Below are positions 62,516-64,000 of a stretch of DNA of 64,000 bases, one piece after another. The stretch is from Planktothrix sp. FACHB-1365 (GTDB lineage Bacteria > Cyanobacteriota > Cyanobacteriia > Cyanobacteriales > Microcoleaceae), in NCBI RefSeq assembly GCF_014697575.1, contig NZ_JACJSC010000001.1, positions 558,001-622,000 on the forward strand, read 5' to 3'. Numbering within the stretch: position 1 is the first letter of the stretch; each line of letters starts with the position of its first letter. Under the pieces are notes generated by a model, which saw only the letters and a list, made by a program, of their open reading frames with translations, was not told the DNA's origin and made no database searches. The position numbers were made by a program, and so were the translations under genes.

Positions 62516-64000
62516 ATGGATAAGACTTCTTCACCCTCTTCTATTCTAATCGTTGCCGGAATGCACCGTTCAGGAACCTCTTTGACGGCTTCCTTGCTGC
62601 AAAATTTAGGCGTAAATATTGGTCAACAGTTAGTCGGTGCTGACTATGGAAATATTAAAGGTCATTTTGAAAATATTAACTTTGTAGACTTCCATAAATC
62701 GATTTTTAAAAGTCATAATATTGATGAAATTGGATGTGTTTTTACAGAGGAAATATCTCTTACAGAACAGGATATAGAAACGGCCAAAAAACTGATTGAA
62801 ATTAATCAAGATCTTGATACCGTTTGGGGATGGAAAGATCCGAGAACCACATTATTTTTAGACTTTTGGCATGAATTATTGCCCCAAGCTAATTTTATTT
62901 TTGTTTATCGTTCTCCTTGGGAAGTGATTGATTCTCTCTATCGTCGGGCTACGGATGCGACTTTACTCGATCATCCCGAACTTGCCCTCCAAATGTGGAA
63001 CTATTATAACCGTAAAATTTTAGAGTTTTATCAAAAATATCCTGAACAATGCCTTTTAGCTAATGTTTATACCATTGGTAATCAAACAGCAGATTTTATT
63101 CAAGCCATTAATCATAAATTTAAACTCAATTTACCCTGTGACTTTTCTAATCAATTTGAACCCTCTTTATTAGTCAATCGAATTTTAGCGACTCCTAAAC
63201 CTTTATTTATTAAAGCTTATTTTCCTGAAGCGATAGAACTTTATCAACAATTAGAAGCTGCTGCGTATCCCTTAAGCAGCCGTTTAAGTACCTCAGAATT
63301 AGAAAGTTTAAATAAACCCTTATCCACTGACTGGATGTTTGAGGATTGGGCAAAACTTCGCAAGTTAGAGAAATCTCAATCCATTTTAGCCAAAGATTTA
63401 GATATTTTGCTCAAAGATCGGGATATTTTACAAACCGATATTGAACAATGGCAAGAACGATTTCAAGATGCCGTTGAACGTTTAATTAAAACCGAAAATC
63501 AACTGGGTCAAACTCAATTAAAACTCAATGGTGTAGAATCCCAATCTCAAGAAGCCATTACTAAATTAATTCAGACAGAAGAGGAATTAGGAAAAACTCA
63601 AGGAGAATTGGAAGGGTTTAAAACTCAATTTCAGCAAGCTGTAGAAAAACTGGTAACAACCGAAGAAGAACTCGGTAAAACTCAAGGGAAATTACAAGCT
63701 TTAGATGCTAAATATCAAGAAGCCTTATTGGGTTTGATTAAAGCAGAAACAGAACTTGGACATACTCAATTTGAACTGCAAAACTTTAATATTAAATATG
63801 AAGACTTAAACATTCAATATCAAGACGGACTCACCAAACTTTTAGCCTTAGAAGAAGAACTCGGTAAAACTCAACTGAAATTATTAGGGTCAGACTCTCA
63901 ATTTCAACAAGCTTTAAATAAAATCTTTAGTTTAGAAGACGAACTCGGCAAAGCTCAACAAGAAGTTTCCGCCATGAAGTCTTCTAAATTCTGGAAACTT
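62516..64000 (+). CDS. sulfotransferase-like protein with long coiled coil, 5' part
   Basis: The frame opens at ATG 62516 and is still open at the right edge (495 codons visible). The N-terminal domain (1-250) has the PAPS-binding-like motif ILIVAGMHRSGTSLTASLLQ and, at about 140, IFVYRSPWEVIDSLYRRATD, the pattern of sulfotransferases. From about residue 275 a long coiled coil starts, built from about six repeats of E-E-E-L-G-K-T-Q followed by a K-L-x-x-x-x-x-x-x-Q-x-A segment at roughly 36-residue spacing. The visible end SSKFWKL often precedes a glycosyltransferase domain in such proteins. Position after the ABC exporter suggests a role in modifying or extending the exported polysaccharide. 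Confidence 0.8.
   Translation, partial: MDKTSSPSSILIVAGMHRSGTSLTASLLQNLGVNIGQQLVGADYGNIKGHFENINFVDFHKSIFKSHNIDEIGCVFTEEISLTEQDIETAKKLIEINQDLDTVWGWKDPRTTLFLDFWHELLPQANFIFVYRSPWEVIDSLYRRATDATLLDHPELALQMWNYYNRKILEFYQKYPEQCLLANVYTIGNQTADFIQAINHKFKLNLPCDFSNQFEPSLLVNRILATPKPLFIKAYFPEAIELYQQLEAAAYPLSSRLSTSELESLNKPLSTDWMFEDWAKLRKLEKSQSILAKDLDILLKDRDILQTDIEQWQERFQDAVERLIKTENQLGQTQLKLNGVESQSQEAITKLIQTEEELGKTQGELEGFKTQFQQAVEKLVTTEEELGKTQGKLQALDAKYQEALLGLIKAETELGHTQFELQNFNIKYEDLNIQYQDGLTKLLALEEELGKTQLKLLGSDSQFQQALNKIFSLEDELGKAQQEVSAMKSSKFWKL

Noticed and set aside
1-64000. tRNA and rRNA genes
   Set aside because: No T-loop (GGTTCGANTCC) in a cloverleaf context and no rRNA motif was noticed on either strand by eye; a covariance scan would be decisive.

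Overview
The window is chromosomal DNA of a cyanobacterium, most likely a filamentous Oscillatoriales type (Planktothrix/Oscillatoria-like; the genus is inferred, not shown). The evidence is low GC coding sequence, many copies of the cyanobacterial HIP1 octamer GCGATCGC, G-rich short tandem repeats between genes, a cytochrome b6f small subunit gene (petM), ycf39, an SLH-domain porin, a UPF0182 protein and cyanobacterial regulator types. No rRNA, tRNA or CRISPR array was seen.

Layout. 0-6.5 kb: end of a YVTN beta-propeller protein, an SDR oxidoreductase, a GH13 amylase-type gene broken by one in-frame TGA, and a 1033-residue membrane protein with about eight helical repeats. 6.8-12.4 kb: hypothetical, stress-membrane, DUF3616, fasciclin and EcsC/TerB-like genes. 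12.4-13.3 kb: gene-free, with a G-rich repeat and a possible structured RNA. 13.3-18.7 kb: a large hybrid histidine kinase and a response-regulator/kinase. 18.7-21.3 kb: gpsA, a HAD phosphatase and a LysE exporter. 21.4-27 kb: a partner-switching cassette of STAS protein, anti-sigma-like ATPase and two tandem paralogous SpoIIE phosphatases with sensor domains. 27.2-28.2 kb: a TIGR04255 gene translationally coupled to a small basic protein. 28.5-36.9 kb: Rrf2 regulator and cysK, an FkbM methyltransferase, Uma2, trpC, small conserved genes, a decayed IS200/IS605-type element with a candidate omegaRNA, a class V aminotransferase, and DUF2949 and DUF192 proteins. 37.2-40 kb: an NblR-like regulator, NAD kinase and ycf39.

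40-47.3 kb is an accessory island. It holds remnants of MazF and HigBA toxin-antitoxin genes, two small coupled coiled-coil genes, a 24-bp-arm perfect hairpin, two identical inverted 88-bp MITE-like copies bracketing a Ser/Thr kinase-RDD / RDD-PDZ pair, and a Uma2 nuclease next to a STAND (NB-ARC) ATPase. The tail of the ATPase runs into the unlisted 33-residue gene petM.

47.4-59.3 kb returns to housekeeping and transport genes: esterase, cupin, SLH porin, PhoX-type phosphatase, an OmpR-type regulator, creatininase-like protein, UPF0182, 3-methyladenine glycosylase, and two small ORFs of 53 and 40 residues. 59.3-60 kb is repeat-rich. 60-64 kb starts a surface-polysaccharide export locus: ABC permease, ABC ATPase with a Wzt-like C-terminal domain, and a sulfotransferase-like protein with a long coiled coil that runs off the end.

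The best candidates for undescribed biology are the Uma2-STAND pair, the MITE-bracketed kinase/RDD/PDZ pair, the TIGR04255 two-gene unit, and the structured-RNA candidates.
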